DNA from: Alopecurus myosuroides
Taxonomy: Eukaryota; Streptophyta; Magnoliopsida; Poales; Poaceae
DNA length: 64,000 nt
Assembly: GCA_028641055.1 (NCBI GenBank)
Contig: CM054062.1
Coordinates: forward strand, 235,984,376-236,048,375
Direction: 5' to 3'
Below are positions 13,023 through 24,100 of the stretch, in pieces. Every line of letters starts with the position of its first letter. Within the stretch, counting starts at the first letter, position 1. Made by a program: the position numbers and the translations under genes. The notes beneath the pieces are model-generated. The model was not told where the DNA came from and did no database searches. It was given only the letters and a program-made list of their open reading frames with translations.

Positions 13023-16000
13023 TCAAAAGCTGCAAATGAATAAGAATTTCTTAGCATCAAAAGTAGTTATATATATATACAACAACATAAATGCAAATAA
13101 ACCTAGGAATAGCTCACCTGACTCGCCGCTCCAAAACATCTTTATATACAATGTTTTTAGTGCTTTTCCCGGATTTATCAATCTCCTTGTTTGGCTTGGC
13201 CAAAATCCGTGTCGTCTTTCTTGACACACCCCTTGACAATGCAACATATAGCTGGCCATGTGAGAACACAGGTTCAGGAAGGTAAATGCCGACGTTTGGT
13301 ATGGTTTGACCCTGTGCCTTGTTAATCGTCATCGCAAAACTCAGGCGGATGGGGAACTGTTTTCTCCTTAGCTTGAAGGGAAGTGAGGTGTCCTCAGAGG
13401 GCGACATTGGGATTCTAGGTATGAACACCCTCTTTCCAGCATGTTGGCCACCAACAATCTCCGCGTCGATTGCATTATCCTGGAAAGCTCTGATCATAAG
13501 ACGTGTTCCATTGCATAGACCATTATGAGGATCGAGGTTCCGTAGCAAAATGACCGGGCAGTTGACTTTTACTCTCAAGACATGCGGGGGCAATCCATTT
13601 GGCGTGATGGAGTTCACAAAGTCAATAGTGTAATTATTTTGAAAGTCATCGTCGATAGAGTCGAAGCTATGGTAAACCTTTTCTTCGCCCGGAAACCTGG
13701 AGATCATCTTGTCATTAAGGTCATCTACATGCTCGTTCTTGGTCGAGAGAATTGCACGTTCGCTCATGTACTCTCTCGACCTAGCATTGGCATTCAAGGA
13801 TGGGAAGACATGTTCGATGAGCTTGTTAATAGGTTCTTCACTCTCTGTATAACCAATCACAATGTCATCTGGGAGACACACATAGTCGTTTCCAAATGTT
13901 TCTTCCGTTCCATTGCCGATCCTTAGGAGGTATTCGGAGAACCAAGGGTCCGTCTGTGCTCGCATATTGCGCGTGAGGCGTATCTTGCGGGTCTTCTCCC
14001 AGAGATAGGATCTCAGTAGTGTAGCATCTGTGATCTGTGCTCTTGTCCCACGTGTCACAACGGGGAGCACCTGCCTGAAATCACCACCAAAGACGACAAC
14101 CTTTCCACCAAAAGGCAGCGAACTTCCTATTATGTCCTGGAGCGATCTATCAAGTGTCTCAACTGCTTGACGCTTTGTCATAGCAACTTCGTCCCAAATT
14201 ATCAATGATGCCTTCTTAAGCAACTCTGCTATACCACTCTGCTTTGTGAAACTACACATGCTGTTTTCAGTTAGTTTGATTGGTATTTTGAACCTGGAGT
14301 GTGCAGTCCGGCCTCCAGGCATTATCGATGCTGCTATACCTGATGTAGCTGTTGCGATCGCTATTAGGCCCATGGAACGCACCTTTGCAAGCAATGCCTT
14401 GTACAAGTACGTCTTTCCGGTACCTCCTGGGCCATCAACGAAGAATATACGACTTTTTTTGTTTGTCACATGATCCATTATTTCATTGAAACCATCTAGC
14501 TGCTCACTGTTCAGACAACCAACTAAATCTAGATGTTCCTGGTCGGCTTTGACTTGCATCTCCTCTTCTACCTCCCTATACTCATCGTTAGAAGAACCAT
14601 CCGTCTCAACCAGATCCGGAAGTCCATAGTTTTTAATATCCTTTCCCATGGATTGCAGAAGATCTCTGACATCTCTAAGAACCATCTGCTCAAGTGCTGC
14701 CTCATTGGATTGAGTACGACGATAATCCTCAGACATTGACGCTAGATGTTTGTCCCACAGCTGGCGGATTTGTGTTGCCTCACAGAATACCAGTATGGTC
14801 GCAAACAACCGCCTAAGAGCAGAAGGCATCTGAAATGTGGATGACTCCATCATGCAATCATCAAGGGTCCTGTCATGCTCAATCAGGCCTAAGTGCTCAC
14901 ATGCCTCTCTAAAGGAACTGCATGGCTTGCCATTTACTGTTTTTAAATCATCGAATGAAGTAGCACCTCGTACATGACTTAGGAGCACCCGCAGGTAGTA
15001 CCTTTCGCCTTCAGCAGGGTGTGCATACACCAGCCTTCCAATTTGTGATCTCTTATTTCTTCTTTTTTGCCACTTCTTAGTCGCGGCAATCCACCTATAG
15101 TGTTCTGGAAACTCTCTATAGAGATATTTCGGTGCCTCTGGATTTTTCTGGTTCATCTCAAAGTACTCAGTAAGCATGGATTTGGAAGAAGATGGCCGAG
15201 CGACAACATCTTCCAAATTCTCATAATCTTTAAATGCGACTGTATGCATGTTTGGCAGATGAAGCTGGAGCTGCAACACGGATGGACTGACACCAAACAG
15301 TTTAAAACCATAAACTCTATACAAAGCATCCGGAGGAGATACAAAGCGTGCATCTCTATATTGCCGAATTTCATTGATGATTCCGCCATCATTGATGATA
15401 TCCTGCTCGCATGCAAATGATGTCTTATCATGCCCTTTGTAGATGTACTTAAACAAGTACTTGACTGCCTTTATGCTTGAGCATGCTTCAACATTAATAT
15501 GGCAGTTGTATCGCATAAGCAGAAAGGGGTTGTAAGGGACCACCCATCTATTGTCCAAAGTTGCTCCTCTGATCCTAACTCCAACCCCATTTTTCCTTCT
15601 TTTGTAGATGGGATATGAATCTTTCCCTTGTAACGTAGCATCGCAGAATTCTCGAGGGTAATGAAACCTACACTTTCCATCAATCATGCAGGGGCAACTT
15701 TTCTTCAATACCCCACATGGTCCGTGCAACATGTGTTTGACTACCAGATCATGAAGAACAGGATATTTCTGTTTGTCAGGTATCTCAGCAGATATCACCC
15801 TATCATAGTCATCTGGGGTTCTTAACTTGCTATTTGCTTTCATGATTAACAGTATATGCTCATGCGGAAGACCTCGTTTCTGAAACTCCGTGACATGTAC
15901 GTAAGCTGCTACTTCTCCGAAATGCTTATGTTTAGTCAGTAAGTCCATCATATCATGTTGTTTAGCTTTGAATACTCTTGCCACAAGGTCTGGACGGTCC

Positions 16001-19000
16001 TGAGGCAGCTGTCCAGGTAACAACTCCTCAGTTATCTCCTCCCAGTATGGATTGCATGTCATCGTGATAAAATAATCTGGTTTACCCCACCGCTGCACTA
16101 TTGCCATCGCATCCAGGAACCTCCGCTGCATGTCACGGTCACCACCAGGAAATGTACGTGGAAGCACGATTCGCCTGCCAATTCGATCACCGCGTGACTC
16201 ACCAGCAACAACGGTGTCAACAAGACCCTACAATAAAAGACAAACAATTCCCAACATTTAGTATACAAGGTTTTAGCAACCCATGTTTCATCTAAAAAAA
16301 AGCACATTACCTGGTAGAGGTCAGCGCGTATAACCTTCTGATTTTCCGGCTTTGAGTACCAGTCAAGCCTCATGGTCTCAATCTTGATATACATATCAAC
16401 TGCCCACTGTTGAAAAAGGCGCCCCCCGAACAAGATGATGTTAAAAAGTTTCTTCCTGACCTGCAGCTTGAAGCAGTAGTACTCCCTGGCACTAACAAAT
16501 TTTCTGGATTTTGTTGCATTAATTTCATTGTCACCAAAATCCTCATCTGGGTTATCCTCGTTATCATCTACAAGTTGTTTAACAACATGAAAATTAGTAT
16601 TGTAGACTCATAATAAATCCATATACAGTAGAGATGACTGTACCTGCAGGTAAATTTGTGGGCTGGGCTTCATTTCCTGTGGTCTGACCGACTGGTTCTC
16701 GAATCATGTTATCACCTGAAACATGGATGTGAGCATATGATTCAATAAAAATGGTAGGCTAGACTCATAAGATGTTCAAATATAGTAGTGATGACCAATA
16801 CCTGCAGATATCACTGTGGGTTGGGCTTCATTTCCTGCGGTGTGACCAACTGGTTCTTGAATCATGATATCACCTGAAATATGGATGTGTAAACATACAT
16901 ATATGTTCGATAGACTCATGTTAATATAAATAGATACGTAATGAGAGCACAAACCTGTAGGTAAATCATTGGATCGGTCTCCTTGTCCTACAGAATCGTC
17001 CATTGAATCTCGAGCTGTGTCATCGGACTCCCCAGCATAAGGCATCCAACGATTCCAGCCAGTCTCCCCATGCGGGAAGAATAGTGGATATGACAATGGG
17101 TCATAGCACCCAAAGTATGCTCTAATATATAGGGGACGGTCTCCTTTTGCATACACGATAACACTCCTGTCAAAGCAATTTTGTGGGTCGCTCCCTTCAA
17201 CCCATATTGCTGCGACCTGAGAAGCCGTTGGGACATTGTACCTTCGTTGGTCTAGGTTGATATCTGTGTTCAGCAAGATCCTATATTCATCTAGATTATC
17301 CACAGAGCCAAGACTCTTGAAAACTTGCGCATAAGGGTTTCCATCTAGTATTCGCAGAATCTTCCGTATGAGCTCTATATTAAGATCTGGCGACCTCTTA
17401 GCCCTGTGAAGTAAGTTTTCATCCGTATCATAAATATATAGTTGCAGGTGTCGAGGTCCATTATCAGCCGCCACCAGATCATCCATAGCATGGTACAAAC
17501 ACCCGGTTGCACGAAATGTATATACCCCAGTTCCTGCCGCAGTGCTGACCCGTCGATCAAGGGTGACTCCTAGACTTGTGAATGAGAAGTGTGAGTTGAA
17601 ATACCGTATGTTTTCTCTGAAATATTTAGCATCCTCATCAACTTGACTTGTAAACAACCGTTTCAAGTCTTCTGGGACTTGTGGGGTACATATATCGACT
17701 TTTCCTTTTCTGCAACAAAATGCAGGCCCCTCGAACTGAAACCGCAATGCTCCGCAGTGCTGGCAGTCAGCAACCTTTTTCAGGACATGGTGCTTTTTAG
17801 GTAGGTTTCGGTATACGGCTTCATTATCTCCTACATGTGCTGCATGTGTTGGCTGCTGTCCAAGCTGTACTGGTTCAAATTGGACATCTAGTAGAGAAAC
17901 CCCAAAAGTATATATTAAATTAACACCAAGATTACTAATATGTCCGATTAATGGTGTCCAACTTGAAAAATAAAATGCATATATACCTTGTTCATTAAAT
18001 ATTCGAGCTTCTTCGTCTAGCTCATTGTGTGGAGATATATTTTGTTGGTCTGCGTCCAAGCAATCTGGTATGTAATATATTTTGGTTAAACTTAAACGCC
18101 AGGATTAAATGCAGAACATAACATGTGAAGGAAAATTAATATATGTACCATCCAAAATGGGTTGGTGAACATCGGGCTCAAAGATTCCATATGCATCATC
18201 TGTTTGGTCGTTGCCCACAATGCTGTCGAGATCTTCAGTGGTTCCAACCGTGCAATCCCTGATAACTTTTCTTCTTTCGTAGTACTCCCGTTTTTTACTC
18301 AGCAAAATACTTTTTTGAACATCTGGCATTGCTGAATATTGTTCCCTTCGACGCTTGCGTTTGTCTTCACCTTCAACATCTGACATGAGAAGAGGCATAG
18401 TACTCCTGTTTATTACTCAACAAAATAATAGCAATAATATGGAAACTTTATTTATACTACCTGCATTTTGAATACTTGGTTTTGGCGTACATGTAAGAAT
18501 CACGCTTCCTTGGGCAGTAAAACCCCCCGACTGTGGTGTGAACAAACCTGCATTGTATGATATTCATTCACAATGAATAAGCAGTGTAATATTTATTTGT
18601 TATTAAACAAACCATAATACAGTATGAAGCATAATACCTGGTGTCATAGTTGGAAAGATGGAGTGTGTTTGCATGTGATGACTACGGTGCATAGGGTAAG
18701 CATCATTTCTGTGCAACCATTCAGAATCATCATCAATATCCATATTTTCCTTGCCTGAACCGCCGGTTTCTCTATTTAACTGCAGTTGTGTTACCGCCGA
18801 TTTCAATGTACTGGCTTCTTGGGTGTACATACCTGTCGGCAATTGACGTTGATTGACTAATGGATGCACTAAATGGAAGTAGCATGCGAATAGTTGTTCT
18901 AGCGTACCATGGTCATTTGCAAGGGCTGCCGTATTTTTAGGCATTCCATCAACGTCATGTTGTCTGTCACTATGGGAGGATAATCCCAGTGGTGTACCTG

Positions 19001-19527
19001 ATGCACCGGCTTCTCCATCTAGTGTTGCGGTCACATTTTTTTTCAGTTCACGTGCTTCTCGTCGTTTTCTTAAAATCTCATCTCTATGTAGTGCGTAACG
19101 CTCCCTGTCCTTCTGCCTTTTTAGCTCTTTAGGATCTGCATGGAATGAGGAATATCAATAATATATGCGAAGAACATATATTATGGGATGTATTGCATTA
19201 ATTGGGCATCACAATCACCATGGGATAGGACCATCGGTGTATTTGATGCAATGGCTTGGGATGTGTCATTGTCTATGCCATCAGGGAATTTTTTTTGTTC
19301 ACGAGCTTCACGCCTTTTCCTTAAAATTTCTTCCCTATTAAGTGCGTAGCGTTCCCTTTCCCTTTGCCTCTTTAGCTCCTTAGGGTCTGCAAGTAAGTGA
19401 ACAGTGATGAATATCTTTTGTCAGCATGACCGATGATTGCATTGCAGAACTCTTGATCACCTGAGGAGTGTGTGTTGGTTAAATCCTGAAATGGAGTTCG
19501 TTCCCCAATGCGCTTGGAAGACGACAT
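13023..19527 (-). CDS. Helitron Rep/helicase (RepHel), complete (copy A)
   Basis: This is the rolling-circle transposase of the Helitron. The 12 exons are 19527-19461, 19386-19219, 19135-18638, 18547-18461, 18379-18149, 18064-17987, 17887-16955, 16873-16802, 16715-16644, 16567-16311, 16227-13118 and 13029-13023. They join in frame to 5,580 nt, or 1,859 aa. The ATG at 19527 is chosen because it opens the first exon after a leader with no earlier in-frame exon. Without the last intron the stop is at 13114-13116. Motifs include HUH as PHEH (His943 and His945), two tyrosines in KYLFKYIYKG (about 1078 and 1082), and Walker A GPGGTGKT (about 1420). Also present are Walker B WDE (about 1500) and C-terminal INKAQGQ and VALSRG. 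Exons 2 and 3 repeat a basic motif starting DPKELKRQ, and exons 8 and 9 are duplicated 72-bp exons. No internal stop was found. Confidence 0.93.
16644..16873 (-). repeat. Duplicated 72-bp exon pair inside RepHel
   Basis: Exon 8 (16873-16802) and exon 9 (16715-16644) encode near-identical 24-aa segments, GDIMIQEPVGHTAG and GDNMIREPVGQTTG followed by NEAQPT. Each is preceded by TTTCAG and followed by a GT donor. The intron between them also looks related to its neighbour. This is a recent tandem exon duplication that preserves frame. Confidence 0.8.
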
Positions 19528-20517
19528 ATTTGAAATTTGTGATTCCTACTAAATGTCATGTCAGAGCAACAGAAAGGTAACCATTATATCAATAGAAATC
19601 TCCATGTATTATAAACTTCGAACTACCAATAAATTGCTTGTTGCACTGTCATGACCACCAGGTAATTTGTTTTGAATTGCAACCAACATTGATAATAAGC
19701 ACAAAAGTTTATTTTCAAATATGGACTGGATTTTTTATTTTGCAAACCTGAGGACCTAAAGTTATCTCCACTATTATTATGAACAAAATGATATAGATTG
19801 GATCTGTCTTATTGATCATAGAAAATCTGTTTGTTTGCAGTCCAAATTTACATGTATTATGAAATGCACTAACAAGAATTTGGTTGCTGCACTGTCATCA
19901 CCACCAGGTCATATTTTGACTTGCAACCAACAAACTGAAATATGAAATATGGAATAATTTTTTTTCCATGTATTAGTAGGAGAGAAACAGTTGGTAGAAG
20001 GACTATCCTGATTCTCAGAACCTTTTATCTGAACACATTGCAATATTCTCATAACAGTTTTTACCTATAAAAATTCCTGATTGAAGTCTTGCATGACAAA
20101 TGACGCTCTGCAGTAGTTTTCCTGTCCAATCCCAGTACCTGCAGTAGTTCAGTCCCTATATTATTTAATTACAAGGGTGGACAAAAATGAGTCATCATGG
20201 ATCAAAAGTAGGACACACAATTAACCTGGTATTCGTATATGGACGGCAAGGAATGATAGGTGCAAAAATTAGCGTTTCCAACTCGTTTTGATCCTCTAAC
20301 TTGCAGGTGTTGACGCACACTGTGAGCCAAGGAACTTGCAGCTGTTGACGCACACTGGGAGCCAAGGCAGCGTGATCGTCGGTGTCGATGGCTAGGAGAT
20401 GCACCTCCGTCCGATGATGGCGATGAAGCGACTCAGGGGCTGCTGGCGATGAAGCGACTCAGGGGCTGCTGGCGATGATGCGGCTCCGCCTAATCGGACT
20501 CAGGGTCTGCTGCTGAT

Positions 20518-20830
20518 GAAGCGGTGGCGCCTACTCGGACGGAGGTGCGCGGGCGGACAGCGGGGAACGCCGGGCTCGCCGAAGAAGCGGTGGCGCCTAC
20601 TCGGACGTAGGGGCGTGGACGAACAGCGGGTACGGCAGAAAATGGAGACGGAAGGGATCGTCGTGAGCCTCGATGCTTGACGGACAGAAGATGAACGCCG
20701 GGCTCGCTGAAGAAGCGGTGGCGCCTACTGGGACATAGGGGCGCGGACGGACAGCGGTACGGCAGAAAATGGAGACGGAAGGGATCGTCCTGGGCCTCAA
20801 TGCTGGACGGACAGGAGATGAACGCCGGGC
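20518..20830. repeat. GC-rich minisatellite in the Helitron 5' region
   Basis: Units beginning GAAGCGGTGGCGCCTACT start at 20518, 20584 and 20712. The last two are 128 bp apart and share nearly the whole unit; the first is a shortened copy of about 66 bp. Smaller repeats of GATGAAGCGACTCAGGGGCT precede it at about 20429-20470. Confidence 0.8.
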
Positions 20831-21079
20831 ACAGATAGCAAGTTTTTGTCGAGGTAGATGATGGCGAGGCAGTGGTTTCAGCGATGGGTATGCGGACGTG
20901 GGGTTAACTGCCAGACCAAGCAGACCATGGTCCGCCGGTCGACAGGATTAATCTCGTTCGTTTGTTGTGGGGGCGTAATGATTAAACGGAACAGTGTCGT
21001 AGGATCCGTTTTGGTGGCCAAGATCCGATGGCTCTGGTTATCCTGTGTACACTTTAATAGGTGTGTGGCTGTAGTTCGG

Positions 21080-21099
21080 TCTTTTATTAGTAGTGGAGA
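21080..21099 (-). repeat. Helitron 5' terminus (copy A)
   Basis: The minus strand reads TCTCCACTACTAATAAAAG from 21099, preceded by the host A at 21100. It begins with TC, as Helitrons do. The flanking host sequence (AAATTGTGGGTTTCAG) is continuous with the sequence left of 4744 once the element is removed, which fixes the boundary. Confidence 0.92.
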
Positions 21100-21116
21100 T
21101 AAATTGTGGGTTTCAG

Positions 21117-24100
21117 TTACCGAGCGTCGAACAATCAAGTGAAGTCACTAAGAACATAGAAGGAAAAAATATAACTGGCAATGAAGCTACAGATTCGGAG
21201 ATGACAGTTGTCAGTTTTCTTACCTATTACAATATATAAATATTATCTCCTAAGTACTTGTAATACGCTACAAGTTGTATGCATGGATTTACAGGAAAGC
21301 ATCGACCAGAGAGTAAAGGAGCAAGCATTGTTGGAGAACCATGAACTAAAACAAGAAGTCATTACAGAAGGTCAAGGAAATATGCAAATTGAAAAGGGGC
21401 TAACTGAAGACGATGATACCAAGCCTGAGCTGACAAAGGCAAGCCTTTCTTTCCTATGTCATTACTATGTCTTGAGTGTAATTTTTAAGAACATCACATA
21501 TCATATAATATAACATATTGTGGGTTTCAGTTACCAAGTGGCAAAGAATCAAGTGAAATATCCGAGAACAATGAGGTAGAAAAGATAACCGGCAAAGAGG
21601 CTACAGATTCAGAGATGGAAATTGTCAGTTTCCTTTTCCTGTTACATAATAAATATTATCTACTAAGTAATTGTACTTCTAGATAGGGATACTAATTCCT
21701 TTCTACTAACTATTTGTTCTTAGACTTTAACCCACAATGAAACAAATCAACAAACGGTGGTAGCCCAGGACGAGGATTTAGCTAAAGAGGGAATAACAAA
21801 GCCAAAGCAGATAGACAAACCTAGGAGACGACATAACAAGCCTAAGAAGGCACAAAACTACGTGGTTTCTCCAGAAGGCACGTAACAAAACATTGATTGT
21901 CCTTCTTTTCCTACATATTATTATTATTATTTTCTTCACTATTAATGAATGTTATCATAACCATGGTGACAGATTACAAGTGCACTGGCGATGATTGGTC
22001 CGTGATTGAAAATATCAAATCGGAACCAAAAGAAAAAAGACATTTAGTGAGCATCAACGATTCATTTCTAAAAAAGCCACAGCTACTAACTCTTCTAACT
22101 CCAGGAGAATTCGTCGGCGACGAAGTAAGTATACATAGCATTAGGAAAAGAAGATGCTATTGGACTATGAAATCTATGATCTCATATATTATGTATACTC
22201 CAAATTGTAGGTAATAAATGCATACATACATTGCATAAGTGCTACAGAGCATCTACAGGTGAGGTCAGGTGGAAGTGTGATTCTAGAGGATGCATGCATC
22301 TCCAAAATGATAAAGATGGGTGCCCATTTGCCTGAAGATGACATGGATGCTGCACCAGCATGGTTATTAAAGAGAGTACAAAAATATTTGGAAAATGATA
22401 TGGTTAGTCTTAATTTTCTGCACATTACTATGAATTGAATCGAGGACGGACGTCTGTCCATAGGACTAATTTTCTGCACATTACTACAAATGAATATGTT
22501 TATCCATATATGGGACTAAAAGTACAAATAATCATTTTCTTCAGATATTCATTCCAATAAACATGGGCGACATTCATTGGTACCTATGTGTTATAAATAG
22601 CAGAAAACTACGTGTTCAAGTGCTCGACTCGCTAGGCACATCCATGCATCGCATGGACCTCACTGCTACGGTTAGTAGTTAGTCCTCCTACTCCATATTT
22701 TCATAAGAAGATTGTTTCCTTATATGTCGTGTGTGTTGCTAACTCTTTTTCATTTGTTGGCCCGACAGCTACAAGGACTAGAGGATTTATTCAAATGTGC
22801 ATCTAAGCACATGGAATTAAAATCCGATAAGTGGAATAATCTAAATGTTACAACATGGAGAAGGGAAGAATGCATCAAGAGCAGTCTGCAGACCGATGGG
22901 TACGCCTCCTAATATATCTCCACTATTGTTAACGAATTTTTGGTACTTCTAATATTTTTGTTTTTCGTTATTCATAACTTGGGTAGTGGAGATTAAAATA
23001 CACTTGACTTCAGTTATAAGACTCATGTACAAAAAAATATTATGTTAGTTACCTTGAGTTGATCATTGCCAAAATACTTAGCAGACTCCACAACATCCAT
23101 CCAACATGAAACCTCTGCACGCTTATCATCGACATTATTTGTACCAGAACATGAATTATCCATCAATAACATTAATTTCCTCTCATGTTTCGAAATGAAG
23201 TTCCCATCAACACACTTTAGACCAAAATGGACTCAAATCCTGCAGTTACCAAATATCTGTTTAGTGGTTGTTGTAAGAAACTGACGAGCAAAAATCAGCG
23301 CAGTACACACAGTTGTGTCCTCAAACTTGACCTTGTATTTTTATGAACTGGTAAACTCTTGAAAATGTTTTCATCTTAGATAACTTTCTTTCGAACTGAT
23401 GCGTCAGTTATGCCAGATGGGTGCTATTAAGATCAAAACGTTATCACTTTCTGCGTAGATATAAAAACACCATATATGTAACTACTATCTTCTAAATTTC
23501 TCCAGAGTTGCTACTCATTCCATGATACTATTTAACATGGTTCAGCGCCATAAATAATATACTATTTTAGAAGTCAATACTACAGAAATTCTAGCAAAAA
23601 CAAAAGCGGGAAGAGTGTGGATGCCGATAGATTGGCTAGGCTTGCAGGGTCTATGGTATCTTTAGTTACAGTCAAAGTCAGTTATAATGTCAATACATTT
23701 GCAACCAAAGGTATGCTTAATTTATATTGCAAGCATGGATAATTGCAAGACAAACCTTTCAAAGAGGCGAGAGAATGTCGCCAACAGCTTCGAAACTACC
23801 AGTTTTTCTTCAGACCAGAGTTCAGGAAAAGAAATGCTGAATAATGTGTCATAGACTGTCGCTGTAGAGAGGAGCAAATAAAAAAAACTTAATATAGCTG
23901 AATGAGAATCGTACCTAGCTAAAAAAAGCATCATAACCCAACGCACCTCGATGGGTTTTTATCATAGTCGGTGCTCTGTTGCGCGTGTACACGCCGTGGC
24001 GAGGAGCAAGGCCGGGCGCCGGCATGTCCTGCCGCAACTGGAAGCGCGCGCCGTCGCCTAGGGACACGCGGCGGAGGCGCAAGTCCCAGCTTGATGCTGA

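Larger units (their letters stand above)
4744..21099 (-). mobile_element. Complete autonomous Helitron, copy A (16,356 bp)
   Basis: Read on the minus strand, the element starts with TCTCCACTACTAATAAAAG at 21099 and ends with a GC-rich palindrome plus TAACTAG at 4744. The flanks are A (21100) and T (4743), with no target-site duplication, as expected for a Helitron. Removing it restores the continuous host sequence, which is copy B of the same family in the opposite orientation. It carries an intact Rep/helicase gene (19527-13023) and an intact protease gene (10972-4986) on the same strand. The near-identity to copy B and the open frames suggest a recent insertion and possible activity. Confidence 0.93.
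19528..21099 (-). other. 5' leader and presumed promoter region of copy A
   Basis: No gene is supported here. The part near the gene (19600-19930) holds two diverged copies of a roughly 90-bp segment marked by GCACTGTCAT and CACCACCAGGT. A further TCTCCACTA string lies at 19765 on the plus strand. The distal part (20400-20830) is GC-rich and contains a minisatellite. It should include the Rep/helicase promoter, but I could not place a TATA box with confidence. Confidence 0.5.

Noticed and set aside
20858..21142. Open frames crossing the Helitron 5' end
   Set aside because: They span the element boundary and have no family features.
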